From an uncultured Oscillospiraceae bacterium (lineage in GTDB: Bacteria; Bacillota; Clostridia; Oscillospirales; Oscillospiraceae), in the NCBI GenBank assembly GCA_947624065.1, contig CANQIO010000006.1, positions 1 to 57,676 of the forward strand: a stretch of DNA of 57,676 bases. The letters are read 5' to 3'. The position numbers and the translations under genes were made by a program. Of this stretch, positions 1 through 8,117 are shown one piece after another. The notes beneath the pieces are model-generated. The model saw only the letters and a program-made list of their open reading frames with translations, had not been told where the DNA came from and did not search any database. How positions within the stretch are numbered: the first letter of the stretch is position 1; the number at the start of each line of letters is the position of its first letter.

Positions 1-77
1 AGCAGCGCCCCCACCGCCTCCGTCACCGGCGCATATCCCGCCACGTCGTACCGCGTCTCTTTCTTCTTCTCGTCCAT
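1..77 (-). CDS. Phage head-tail/tail-terminator-like protein (partial, N-terminus only)
   Basis: Only the first 25 residues are present, starting MDEKKKETRYDVAGYAPVTE; the rest lies beyond the left edge. The ATG shares bases with the TAA of the upstream connector gene (TAATG), which suggests translational coupling. Its place directly after the minor-capsid-2-like gene is where phages of this type encode a minor capsid 3 or tail-terminator protein. The role is inferred mainly from that position. Confidence 0.5.
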   Translation of the reverse strand, partial: MDEKKKETRYDVAGYAPVTEAVGAL

Positions 78-526
78 TACCGGCCCTCCAGCGCCTTCTG
101 GGCGTTCTCCACCCATATCTTCCCGTCCCGTGCCTTGGCCGCCTCATACCACTCCGCCTGCGCATTGTGCTGGCTGTACCGCAGCCTCCGGTCGGTGACG
201 ACCTTTTTCTCGCCCTTCTTGACATAGGGCGACCCGCTCGTCTCTCCGACCATGACCTTGCCGTGGTATTGGAACCGCCCGTATTTCGTCCCGGCGGCCG
301 CATACACGTACTCGGTCCCGATCATCTCGGCATTCTTCTCTCTGGTCAGGCGTTTCAGATCCCCAACCCGCAGGGGCATGAAGTCCTGCATGGAGTTGGA
401 CATGTCCCGCTGCAGGCCGTTGTGGGCGTTCTGCACCCGCTCGGCGATGCGTTCCCCGGAAAAATGGACCTCAATGGTGTCCTCGATGATGTCCAGGTCC
501 TTGAGATGGTACAGTTTCGTCGGCAT
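77..526 (-). CDS. Minor capsid protein 2-like head-tail connector
   Basis: This 149-residue protein matches the minor capsid 2 / head-closure type by layout. A segment reading DFMPLRVGDLKR (about 48-59) is followed by YGRFQYHGKV (about 82-91) and a C-terminal part around AEWYEAAKA. In the family these resemble the 'FVPxxxGxL' and 'YARxQYYG' stretches. It probably sits at the head-tail joint of the virion. It follows the 533-997 gene after 6 nt and overlaps the next gene at TAATG, so it belongs to the late operon. Family assignment is from pattern and gene order. Confidence 0.7.
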   Translation of the reverse strand: MPTKLYHLKDLDIIEDTIEVHFSGERIAERVQNAHNGLQRDMSNSMQDFMPLRVGDLKRLTREKNAEMIGTEYVYAAAGTKYGRFQYHGKVMVGETSGSPYVKKGEKKVVTDRRLRYSQHNAQAEWYEAAKARDGKIWVENAQKALEGR

Positions 527-532
527 GGCCGG

Positions 533-997
533 TCACCTCCCCGTGATCTCAAAATGGGGGATCACGCTGAATATGGCAGCGGACGTGATGGCGTACACGC
601 CGTCCCGAGTCCGGTTCAGATGATCATAAAACCCCTGCCTGTAATCGCTGTCCTGCACCGGTGCCGTGTCCGGCCATGCCCCCACGATGAAGAAATCGAA
701 CGTCTCCCCCGGCGCGAAGGTCAGCGCCCCGGCCGGGTCCTCCCGCTGCCGCCAGAGCAGCGGCGGGTCCCAGGGCTTGTCCCCCACCAGCACCGGCGCC
801 TCCGGGCCTCCGTCCGTCCAGCGGACATGCAGGATAGCCTTGTCGGTGCAGGTATAGCCGTACCGGGCGGCGATGGCCGCCCGGTCGGTGTTGAGATCCA
901 CGCCCGCCAGCACAGTGGGATACCAGATATCCCCGGCAAAGCCGATGGGTCTTTTTCTGTTGAAGATGGTCACGATGTCGCTGTACATGCCCATCAC
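533..997 (-). CDS. Phage minor structural protein (DUF6751-like)
   Basis: The 154-residue protein lies in the connector block between the major capsid gene and the minor-capsid-2-like gene. Its N-terminal YSDIVTIFNRKR segment resembles small virion proteins of Firmicutes prophages (DUF6751-type), but I cannot name a fold. It contains no membrane segment or signal peptide. Its start overlaps the stop of the upstream connector gene by 4 nt (994-997). A head-completion or stopper role is inferred from position only. Confidence 0.6.
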   Translation of the reverse strand: MMGMYSDIVTIFNRKRPIGFAGDIWYPTVLAGVDLNTDRAAIAARYGYTCTDKAILHVRWTDGGPEAPVLVGDKPWDPPLLWRQREDPAGALTFAPGETFDFFIVGAWPDTAPVQDSDYRQGFYDHLNRTRDGVYAITSAAIFSVIPHFEITGR

Positions 998-1509
998 TCC
1001 CTCAGCCGCACGGGGTAGCGCCCCATGAACAGCAGGTTCACGCCGTTGGCGTCCGGCACGCCGGCCAGATATCGGCGCACCGTGTCGTCCAGCAGCCGCT
1101 GCCGGGCCGTCACGTCGGCCACGGCGGCGTCCACGGCGGTGCTCCCGCGTCCGGCGGAGCTGCCGGTGGCGTATGTGATGGACTCGGAGCCGGAGGACTT
1201 CGCGGCGATCTGACGGCTCTGCACGGTGCCGTCGGCGTTCTCTATGATCGACTGGCTCCGGCGGATATCCTCTGCCGCCTCGTCCAGCTGCCGGAGGGTG
1301 TCCGCCAGGGCGCAGGCGCAGCGCTTCACCGCCTCCATGGCGTATCCCTCGGCCGGCTTTGCCTCGCGCAGTTTTGCAACGCCGTCCACGCCGGTGGTAG
1401 CCTGATCCATCACCCTCTCCACCTCCCAGATGAGGCGGCCGAACCCCGCCTCATCCAGTTTCCCTTCGCCGTACAGCGCCGTATAGTCCTTGTAGGTCGC
1501 ATAGGCCAT
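994..1509 (-). CDS. Head-tail connector (gp6/adaptor-like)
   Basis: The protein has 171 residues. The N-terminal half (YKDYTALYGE, then helices rich in Glu, Arg and Ala) resembles the helical adaptors that dock under the portal in HK97- and SPP1-type phages. The middle contains a Ser/Gly-rich loop (SSGSESITYATGSSAG). The C-terminus includes NLLFMGRYPVRLRE. It follows the capsid genes, the usual place of the first connector. Adaptor function is inference from order and composition. Confidence 0.6.
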   Translation of the reverse strand: MAYATYKDYTALYGEGKLDEAGFGRLIWEVERVMDQATTGVDGVAKLREAKPAEGYAMEAVKRCACALADTLRQLDEAAEDIRRSQSIIENADGTVQSRQIAAKSSGSESITYATGSSAGRGSTAVDAAVADVTARQRLLDDTVRRYLAGVPDANGVNLLFMGRYPVRLRE

Positions 1510-1523
1510 CGCCGCCGCCTCCC

Positions 1524-1922
1524 TTATTCCTCGGTTACACCGGACAAATCCACCGTCATATACAGCTCCCCGTCCTTTTTGATGGTCAGCTTTTTCGCCT
1601 CGGTCAGATTCTCCAGCCGCTGGACCAGCAGCAGGCTCTCGTCTACCGTCACGGTCCGCGCGCCTTTCGCTCTACCCTCCATGGTGATCTTCTGACCCTT
1701 CAGCTCGGCCGGGAGCTTGATGATGGCAAAATGGCCGGTGTTGTCCGTCTCATCGAACTCCGTCCACGCCTCAGTGATGTTTTTCACATCGCCCGTAGCG
1801 GTGACGGTCTTATCAGAGACAGTAATCGCGAAATTCTCCCCGATCAGGTCCGACACCTTTTTGGTGCCGATCCCCGTCTGGTCCTGCTGGCCAGGGACAT
1901 TTACCCCATCAGGACCGATCAA
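1524..1922 (-). CDS. Head-associated virion protein, unknown fold
   Basis: This 132-residue protein is encoded immediately after the major capsid gene, overlapping its stop by 4 nt (ATGA at 1919-1922). It is mostly predicted beta strand, with alternating Thr/Val/Lys segments such as FAITVSDKTVTATGD. Head decoration or fibre proteins often occupy this slot, but no specific family is recognised. The tight coupling suggests production with the capsid protein. Confidence 0.6.
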   Translation of the reverse strand: MIGPDGVNVPGQQDQTGIGTKKVSDLIGENFAITVSDKTVTATGDVKNITEAWTEFDETDNTGHFAIIKLPAELKGQKITMEGRAKGARTVTVDESLLLVQRLENLTEAKKLTIKKDGELYMTVDLSGVTEE

Positions 1923-2791
1923 GGGTCCGCGCTGATGGTCCCCACCACCACGCCGTCCAGCTTCTCGGCGAACAGCTCAATGCCGCACACCACCGTGTCC
2001 ACCGCGGTCATGTTGGAATAATCGGCCACCTCGTGGATGCCGATATAGCCGGTCTCGTCGGTGGTGAACTCGAAGCCCTTCTCCATATCCGCGCCGTTCA
2101 CGGGGATGTAGTACAGCACCAGGTTGTCCTTGGCGGTGCCGTAGATCTTGCCCTTGGGCACGGAGCTGTTGAGGATCACCGTGCCCAGGCCCAGGAAGTT
2201 CTCGATGTAGTTCATGCCGAAGGCCGTCTGCATCGTCACCTGGGCGCTCGCCAGGTAATCCGCCACGTCCAGCGGGTTCATGAAGTACACCATGCCGTCG
2301 GCGTCGGTGTTCTCAAAGAGCACCTGCAGCTGGCCCCAGGTCTGGGCCAGCGTCTCCTGGAAGGTCTTGCCCGTGGCGGTGCCGGTACCGGTGCCCAGGA
2401 AGGTGAAAAAGTCCTTGCGGATGCCCTTCTGCACGTCCCGGAGCATCGCGTCGGTGGTCATCTCCACCGCCTGGTCGTAGCCCCGGTCCACGATGGCCTC
2501 GGCGCTGGTGCCCTTGCGCCACTTCTTCAGCGTGATCTCCTTATAGGTCACCGCCTCGGTCTGGTACTTGCTCAGGGGGATGGTCTCGCCCTCCCCGACA
2601 GTGCCTTCGCCCAGGGTGCCCTTGGCCTTGTAGGTCTTGAGGACGGTGCCCGCCTGCTTGGCCACCTTCCGGGTGACGCCCAGGGCCTCCATCAGCTTCT
2701 TGATGCCCTCCTCGAACATCAGGGTGAAGTCGATCTCCCGCACCCGTGCCAGCTGTTCTCTGGTGATCAGATTCTCGTCTGCCATTTTCAT
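1919..2791 (-). CDS. Major capsid protein (HK97-fold type)
   Basis: The 290-residue protein has the features of Firmicutes HK97-like capsid subunits. There is an N-terminal helical arm, and then the region GEGETIPLSKYQ (about 66-77) leads into an E-loop-like segment rich in Lys and Thr. A later stretch reads YFMNPLDVADYLASAQ, and the end has GIHEVADYSNMTAVD. It follows the scaffold gene with a 4-nt overlap, the standard scaffold-capsid order. It forms the icosahedral shell. Confidence 0.88.
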   Translation of the reverse strand: MKMADENLITREQLARVREIDFTLMFEEGIKKLMEALGVTRKVAKQAGTVLKTYKAKGTLGEGTVGEGETIPLSKYQTEAVTYKEITLKKWRKGTSAEAIVDRGYDQAVEMTTDAMLRDVQKGIRKDFFTFLGTGTGTATGKTFQETLAQTWGQLQVLFENTDADGMVYFMNPLDVADYLASAQVTMQTAFGMNYIENFLGLGTVILNSSVPKGKIYGTAKDNLVLYYIPVNGADMEKGFEFTTDETGYIGIHEVADYSNMTAVDTVVCGIELFAEKLDGVVVGTISADP

Positions 2792-3435
2792 TTTCCTCCA
2801 AAAAGTTCAAGATTTTCGGCGATGGCGGCCCGCCGCTGGGCCCGGTCCTTGATGCCCGCGATCTGCTCCACCGTCATGCCGCCGGACCCGGCGTCATGCG
2901 GTTCCTTCCCTGTGAATCGCGCTTTCCTCCCGTCCTGCCCCGCGGCCTTCTCATCCACGAACGCGGCGGCGTCCTTCTCCCTGATCTGGCCCAGCAGGTC
3001 AGTCAGGCCCAGGATCGCGCCGTCCTTCGCGGTCAGCCCGGCCGCCCGCACCTGGTTCTCCACGTCCCGCCGGGCCGCCTCGGATGTGAACTTGATCCCA
3101 TCCAGGGTCTTTTTCAGCGCGTCGTCGAAGTCCCTGGCGGCCGTCCGGCTGGCGAAATCGTTCTGCGCCTCCTCCAGCTGCCGCTGGGCAGCCTGCAGGG
3201 CATCCAGGAGCTTTTCCGGGTCCTGGTCCTTCGGTATCCGCTGCACGATGGCCTCTGCGGTCTCCGCCCGGCTTTTCCAGTCGTCCCGCTCGCCGGTCAA
3301 GGTGGTGATCTGGGCTCTCAGCCCGTTGATGTCGTTCCCGTTCTCCGCCATGATGGCGTCGATGACGGACTTCGGCAGCTGCACGCCCTCGCCCAGCGCG
3401 CTCAGGTCCAGGTTTCTGAGAAAATCGCGTTCCAT
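2788..3435 (-). CDS. Phage scaffold protein
   Basis: A 215-residue, highly charged, helix-rich protein just before the capsid gene, typical of an internal scaffold lost at capsid maturation. Residues about 35-110 (GLRAQITTLTGERDDW onward) form a coiled coil. The C-terminal region is basic (AGIKDRAQRRAAIAENL), as expected for binding capsid subunits. I chose the ATG at 3433-3435 (MERDFLRNLDL) because GGGAGGAAGG lies about 10 nt upstream. The open frame extends further upstream but runs through noncoding hairpin DNA. Confidence 0.82.
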   Translation of the reverse strand: MERDFLRNLDLSALGEGVQLPKSVIDAIMAENGNDINGLRAQITTLTGERDDWKSRAETAEAIVQRIPKDQDPEKLLDALQAAQRQLEEAQNDFASRTAARDFDDALKKTLDGIKFTSEAARRDVENQVRAAGLTAKDGAILGLTDLLGQIREKDAAAFVDEKAAGQDGRKARFTGKEPHDAGSGGMTVEQIAGIKDRAQRRAAIAENLELFGGK

Positions 3436-3612
3436 GTTCTTTGTCCTTCCTCCCGCTACGCCGTTTTTACGGGACGGCGCCCATGTGCGGGCCGCGCCAC
3501 GGTGACGCCCGGTGCCGGCGAAATATGGCGCCCGGAGACGGAGTCGGACCGTCCGCGGCGTGTGAAAGAGACGAAAGCCACGCCGCGCTGCCACCAGTCC
3601 GGGCATAAAAAG

Positions 3613-3637
3613 GCACAGCGCGGAGCCCGCGCTGTGC
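3613..3637. terminator. Second perfect hairpin, GC-rich
   Basis: An 11-bp perfect stem (3613-3623 with 3627-3637) and 3-nt loop directly follow the first terminator. It has no T run of its own. It may reinforce termination or stabilise the 5' end of a capsid mRNA. Confidence 0.55.
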
Positions 3638-3640
3638 ATG

Positions 3641-3679
3641 AAAAAACGCACGGTGCAAAAGCACTGTGCGCTCTTTTTT
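3641..3679. terminator. Bidirectional intrinsic terminator downstream of the toxin-domain head gene pair
   Basis: A 10-bp stem (3647-3656 with 3661-3670, one G-U pair) and AAAA loop are flanked by A6 on the left and a T-rich run on the right. It can therefore terminate in both directions. On the minus strand it lies directly after the 72-residue ORF at 3692-3910. Confidence 0.75.
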
Positions 3680-3691
3680 GTGTTGGGTTGT

Positions 3692-3910
3692 TCAGGCGTT
3701 TCCTACGACCTCTATATGGTCGATCTCATCTTCGTATAGACCATAGCAATATTCCGTTTCTCCGACCGGAAAAACAGTGATATTGGCGCCGTCATCATCG
3801 TCTGCCTCCGAGGTAAAGCCATCGTACACCCCTATGATCGGCTCTTGCCCGTCACAGAAATAGACCTTGATGATCTTTCCCTTGTATTGCTCCGGTGCTT
3901 GTATCTTCAT
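3692..3910 (-). CDS. Small acidic beta-barrel-like protein; candidate immunity protein
   Basis: The protein is 72 residues and strongly acidic, with a central DDDD. The pattern GKIIKVYFCDGQ, then GVYDGFTSEADDDD, then a hydrophobic strand and DEIDHIEVV suggests an SH3/Sm-like barrel. Its ATG overlaps the stop of the upstream minor head-toxin gene by 4 nt, so the two are translationally coupled, and a strong terminator follows. Small acidic proteins encoded just after a toxin domain are often its inhibitor; that role here is inference. It could instead be an ordinary accessory head protein. Confidence 0.6.
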   Translation of the reverse strand: MKIQAPEQYKGKIIKVYFCDGQEPIIGVYDGFTSEADDDDGANITVFPVGETEYCYGLYEDEIDHIEVVGNA

Positions 3911-5487
3911 GGATCCTCCTTTCCGGAATACGGCACGACATGTACGCCCGTCTTTCTATAGTGGATTTTAGCCTTTCTGGTCCATATTTTAGCACCATCG
4001 AGGTTCAATGTATAGCCTATTTCTTCCCCTGCGTCGATAATCTCCTTACGGTTCCACTCGCCTTTTCGATTCAGCAGCATCTCGCCAGTCCCCGCCTTTT
4101 CCAGCACGATCCGCTGAAGTTCTCCCTGTGGGACCGTGATCACGCTTTTCCCCTCTTTGGCCGTTCCCTGCATATGCTCGGCCTGTTTTCCCTCAAGGAT
4201 CTCCAGTGGGAAGTCCCCTCGCTGGATCTTCGTGCGGGCCTCATCAACAGCGCGCGCAGCGCGCTCGTTCTTTCCCCGTTCATCCCGCTCCGCTTTCCTC
4301 GCCGCCGCCGAGGCTGCCGCGGCCTGTTTACGGTCCCATCGGGCAATGGCCAGCCGCTCCTGGTAGGGCTTGAGCTCGTTCTCCCGGCAGAACTCCCGGT
4401 ATTCCTTATTCCGCTCCTGGAGGCGCAGGGCCTGTTCCCGATACCGCCGCTCCAGCTCCGACCGGGCGGCGTCGGTGCCCGCCCCGTCCACGGCCGCCTT
4501 CAGCCCCTGCACCCTGCGTTTGACGCGCCGGACCCGCCGCTCCAGCAGCCGCTGGCGCTGCTCCAGCTCTTCCCGCAGGCGGTTGGCCTCGCTGTCATAG
4601 CCCCGGAACGGGTTATGCTCTCCGTCCCCCGGCCCGATGCTGTGCCGGCAGTTGGCCCCCAGCAGCCCGTCCACATACCCGATGCCGCACACGCTCAGCG
4701 GCGGGAACCGTTTGTCTCTGCCGCTCTTGGAGTAAAACTTCCCCTGCAGCCAGAAATGGTTGGTGAAGTTCTCCCCGCCGTCGCCGGTCCGGGCCCCCAG
4801 GTGGTCGCTCACCAGCACCGTGTCCCAGTCCAGCTCATCCATCCGGGCCTCGGTGATCTCCCCGCACGCCTGGCCGACTCCTGTTCGCACCGCCCGGAAC
4901 GTGGCCGTCTCGATGGTGTCCCGGTGGCCGGAGGGATACGTGACCACCACGCCCCCGGCGGCCACGGCGTCCACCGCCCGCAGCACCGCCTGGGTGTAGC
5001 TCATCCCGCCGGAGGATACCAGATGATACGCCTTGTCGCACTCCCGGAAAAAGATCTGCTGGCTCTCATCTGCCAGTGTCCCGGTGAAGTTCAGCCACTC
5101 CCCCGCGGTCTTTTCGTACCCGCGCTGCGCCAGGCGCATGAGATGCGGCGACTGGCGAAGCGGCAGGGGGTCCAACCCCGCGGCGCGGTAGACCTCATCA
5201 TCCCACTCCACGCTCCGCACCGCCGCGTCCTCAAAGGCGTCGGCGATCTCCTGGAGCATCAACCCTGTCCGCTCCGCCAGGACCCGCTCCAGGTCCTCCC
5301 GCAGATAGCCGGCGTCCTGCAGCACCTCCAGCTCCCACCGGTCGACGGCCGTCAGCCGGTAATCGTCTCCCCGGTCCAGCCGGGCCATGATCCGCTCGAC
5401 GATGCACTCGATCAGCTCCTCGTGGAGCGCCGCCGCGATCTGCTCCGCGCCGTCCGCCACATGGCGCATATATTCCGGGTCCAGCAT
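3907..5487 (-). CDS. Minor head protein (Phage_min_cap2) with C-terminal type-50 polymorphic toxin domain
   Basis: The protein has 526 residues. The N-terminal 330 or so match the SPP1 gp7/Phage_min_cap2 type: GGVVVTYPSGHRDTIETATF, then TRTGVGQACGE and LVSDHLGARTGDGGENFTNHF, and the Cys-His stretch CGIGYVDGLLGANCRHSIGP. A charged coiled coil follows (about 300-425). The last 95 residues match the type-50 polymorphic toxin domain (Ntox50): K-x3-HMQGT, KAGTGEML, EWNRKEIIDAGEEIG and IHYRKTGVHVVP. It lies next to the portal and is probably carried in or ejected with the virion. Nuclease action is predicted for the family and not shown here. Confidence 0.87.
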   Translation of the reverse strand: MLDPEYMRHVADGAEQIAAALHEELIECIVERIMARLDRGDDYRLTAVDRWELEVLQDAGYLREDLERVLAERTGLMLQEIADAFEDAAVRSVEWDDEVYRAAGLDPLPLRQSPHLMRLAQRGYEKTAGEWLNFTGTLADESQQIFFRECDKAYHLVSSGGMSYTQAVLRAVDAVAAGGVVVTYPSGHRDTIETATFRAVRTGVGQACGEITEARMDELDWDTVLVSDHLGARTGDGGENFTNHFWLQGKFYSKSGRDKRFPPLSVCGIGYVDGLLGANCRHSIGPGDGEHNPFRGYDSEANRLREELEQRQRLLERRVRRVKRRVQGLKAAVDGAGTDAARSELERRYREQALRLQERNKEYREFCRENELKPYQERLAIARWDRKQAAAASAAARKAERDERGKNERAARAVDEARTKIQRGDFPLEILEGKQAEHMQGTAKEGKSVITVPQGELQRIVLEKAGTGEMLLNRKGEWNRKEIIDAGEEIGYTLNLDGAKIWTRKAKIHYRKTGVHVVPYSGKEDP

Positions 5488-5493
5488 GGCCCA

Positions 5494-6879
5494 TTATTCC
5501 TCACTGCCAAAGAGTGTTGGCCTCTTGATCTCGGCCTCGGCCGCCATGGCCTTGGCGTCCTCCTCGGTCATGCCCTCGAATTTGACGAAGTACCTCCACG
5601 CCGGGACCTTCCCCTGGGTCACGTAGCCCCACCACCTGGCCCGGTCCTCCTCCCGGCTGTAGGTGATGTCGCCAAAATCGTATACTGTCTCATACTCCCC
5701 CGCCGGGGCGTAGCCGTAGAGATCGGCGAACACCCCCAGGGCGTACAGCACCCCGTCCAGCGCCGCCTCCAGCCGGTCCCGCATGTCCTTGACCAGCTGG
5801 ATCGTGCGCCGGTCGTCGGCCTCGACCTGTGTGGCGGTCATCATCCCGCTCTTCTCGTTGAACACGAAGTATCCGTTGGAGAACCCGCACTTGAAACCTA
5901 CCTGACTGAGCAGGGCATTGATCCCGGCCAGCCGGGTCGACGTGTTCAGCGCCGGATTGATCTCCTGGTAATACTCGTCCGCGCCGGTGCCGAACACCTT
6001 ACGGACGAAGCGCGGCAGCCTCATCCGCCGGGGCCCGCCGCCGATCGGCGTGCCGGCCTGCTCCATGAGTCGGTCGTCCACCATCGCCAGGCGGTTGCTG
6101 TCGAATATCTCAGCGGCGTTCCGGCTGTAGGCCACGTCCAGGTCCCGCAGCTCCTCCAATGCGTCGGCGAACACCGGCATGCCCATGGGGCTGTCCGGGT
6201 CCAGGCTCGCCCCCGGCGTGCGGAACACACCGAACAGCGGCCGCTCCACGTTCTCCAGCACCGTCTCTTCCGCCAGGCCCTCCCAGGGCGTCTCCTCGAT
6301 GGCCACCGGACGGCCCCGGTCTCCGGGCGTCAACCCCACAAAGCACCGGTTCGTCACCGTGTAAGTGCCGCTGCCGGTGAATCGGTGATACTCCAGACGC
6401 GTGTAATGCTTCTCCTTCTCCTGCACGTATCGCCGGGTGATGAACACCGCTCCGGTGATCTCCCCGTTCTCGGTGTCCGTCACCGCGAAGCGGTCAGGGA
6501 GCAGCAGATCAACATCCTGTCCGTTTGGTTTTAGGATCGCCGTCCCATAGGCGCACCCCAGCTCCACCCATTTCCGCAGGCTCCAGTAGAAGCTGTCCAC
6601 CTGGCCCTGCAGCCAGTCGCCCCGGGCGGACCCGCTCACCGCGATGCTGATGCCCAGGGTGGTGAGACGGGCAGTCTCGGCGCAGATGCTTCTGGCGAAA
6701 TTCACTGTCTTGATGGTGTTCTCCGGGTCCGCATCCACCCAGTCCGGCCGGCCGCGGTAGATATTCGCGCACCGGGTGAGCATCCGTTCCATCTCCGCGG
6801 ACGACACCGGGCGGACGCCGAACACCTCTCGGGCCCTGGATACCGTCAGCGCATTTTTGACCTTGTCGATAACTCCCAT
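5494..6879 (-). CDS. Portal protein (SPP1 gp6-like)
   Basis: The 461-residue protein fits the SPP1-type portal family in size and layout. An N-terminal helical region is followed by ENTIKTVNFARSICAETARL, central beta strands around RLEYHRFTGSGTYTVTNRC, and stem/crown helices including ATQVEADDRRTIQLVKDM. It forms the DNA entry ring at one capsid vertex and binds the terminase. Its start overlaps the TAA of terL (TAATG), so synthesis is coupled to the motor subunit. The length is normal. Confidence 0.88.
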   Translation of the reverse strand: MGVIDKVKNALTVSRAREVFGVRPVSSAEMERMLTRCANIYRGRPDWVDADPENTIKTVNFARSICAETARLTTLGISIAVSGSARGDWLQGQVDSFYWSLRKWVELGCAYGTAILKPNGQDVDLLLPDRFAVTDTENGEITGAVFITRRYVQEKEKHYTRLEYHRFTGSGTYTVTNRCFVGLTPGDRGRPVAIEETPWEGLAEETVLENVERPLFGVFRTPGASLDPDSPMGMPVFADALEELRDLDVAYSRNAAEIFDSNRLAMVDDRLMEQAGTPIGGGPRRMRLPRFVRKVFGTGADEYYQEINPALNTSTRLAGINALLSQVGFKCGFSNGYFVFNEKSGMMTATQVEADDRRTIQLVKDMRDRLEAALDGVLYALGVFADLYGYAPAGEYETVYDFGDITYSREEDRARWWGYVTQGKVPAWRYFVKFEGMTEEDAKAMAAEAEIKRPTLFGSEE

Positions 6880-8117
6880 TAAGCTCTCGTTCCTCTCCTG
6901 TTGAACAGCGACTCATATGCGTACCGCAGGGCGGAGATCGCGTGGTCGTCCCGATCCGGATACCCGCTGATCACCCGGCCCTCCCTGTCCCGCTCATACT
7001 CATACCCTGTGATCTCCCGCCAGGCATTGGGCGTCCGGCGGCGATCGATGACGATGGTCCGCCCCTGCAGCCATTTGAACCCATAGTCTATGCTGCCCGG
7101 CCCTTTGACAGCGGACCGGGCCGGGATGCCAATGTCCCTGTAATCCCCCACGCTTTTCGGCTCGGCGCTGTCGCAGGTGATCGTGTAGTCCGTGTATCTC
7201 TTCTCCAGTATCCACGCGCCTGTCTGGCTGTTGGTCTGTTTGTTGACGTACAGCTCGTCCAGCAGGTAGATCCGCTCCTGTGCCGGGTCATATGCCGTGC
7301 GGAGAAACGCATATGCGTCCGGATACCAGCCCCAGTCCACGCCTTGATAGATGCGGTCGAAGGAACTGATCTGCTGGTCAGTGATCTCCCGCTCCTCGAT
7401 CCGCTCAAAGACGTTTCCGCCGGTGCCGGTGGCCTTCCCCATGTACTCATGCTGCCAGGCCCGCTCGTCCACCGCCTTGAGGTGCTCCGCCGCCGCCAGG
7501 AATTCCTCCCCCAGCCATTCCGGCGGCGCGTCCAGATAGCAGCTCTTGTGGACCATCCGGCCCGGCATATCCTCGGCGCTGTCCAGATTAGCCCAGTTGT
7601 CCCGGCTGAGTGGCGGGTTATAGCTCTCAAAATCCCAGAACATGCTCCCGCCACGCATGGTGGACTGGAGGATGTTCCGGATCTCCTGCCGGCCGGCGAA
7701 CTGGTCCTTCTCCTCAAAATGGGTGATGGCGATATAGCCGAAGGGCGCCTTGATGGACTTGATCTTCATGGGATCGTCAGCGCCCCGGAACATGATCTTC
7801 TGCCCGGTAGGCTTGTAGATCAGCTCCATGGGCGTCCGCCGGGCCTCCCACCAGTCCGCCATGCCCAACTCTCCCAGCGCCCAAATGTACTGCGCATAGA
7901 CGCTGTCCCGCAGTGTGTTGGCCACTTTCCGCAGCACCAGCGCGTGGGTGCCCGGATGCTGGATCAGCAGCAGCGGCACCAGCAGGCTCACCGTGGAGCT
8001 CTTGAGGCTGCCCCGGCCGCCGCTGAGGTCGTAATAGGTGTGTCCATGGGCGAACACGTCCCGCGCCAGGTCATAGAACGCCGGGCCAAGATGCTCGCTG
8101 AGCCTTATCTCAGACAT
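6879..8117 (-). CDS. Terminase large subunit (PBSX/Terminase_3 type)
   Basis: A 412-residue DNA-packaging motor. A Walker A motif GGRGSLKSS is at 33-41, and a Walker B-like strand IAITHFEE at about 129-136 supplies the catalytic Glu. The C-terminal RNase H-like nuclease has acidic residues D261 (GVDWGWYPDA), D316 (TITCDSAEP) and D391 (YPDRDDHAISAL). It cuts concatemeric DNA and pumps it through the portal. It overlaps terS by 8 nt and the portal gene by 1 nt. The length is complete. Confidence 0.93.
   Translation of the reverse strand: MSEIRLSEHLGPAFYDLARDVFAHGHTYYDLSGGRGSLKSSTVSLLVPLLLIQHPGTHALVLRKVANTLRDSVYAQYIWALGELGMADWWEARRTPMELIYKPTGQKIMFRGADDPMKIKSIKAPFGYIAITHFEEKDQFAGRQEIRNILQSTMRGGSMFWDFESYNPPLSRDNWANLDSAEDMPGRMVHKSCYLDAPPEWLGEEFLAAAEHLKAVDERAWQHEYMGKATGTGGNVFERIEEREITDQQISSFDRIYQGVDWGWYPDAYAFLRTAYDPAQERIYLLDELYVNKQTNSQTGAWILEKRYTDYTITCDSAEPKSVGDYRDIGIPARSAVKGPGSIDYGFKWLQGRTIVIDRRRTPNAWREITGYEYERDREGRVISGYPDRDDHAISALRYAYESLFNRRGTRA

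Larger units (their letters stand above)
3436..3691. other. Intergenic leader within the head operon
   Basis: This is the only long noncoding gap in the head operon. It holds two strong hairpins (3613-3637 and 3647-3670) and then about 175 nt of GC-rich DNA ahead of the scaffold gene. No good sigma-A promoter is visible on the minus strand. The gap separates portal/minor-head genes from scaffold/capsid genes. Confidence 0.7.

Noticed and set aside
2033-3505. 490-codon plus-strand frame opposite the capsid and scaffold genes
   Set aside because: Antisense shadow; the minus-strand frames have clear order, ribosome sites and family resemblance.
3895-6534. Very long plus-strand open frame (879 codons) opposite the portal and minor head genes
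   Set aside because: It is antisense to clearly recognised genes. Its Pro/Leu/Arg/His-rich translation is typical of a high-GC shadow, with no domain or ribosome site.
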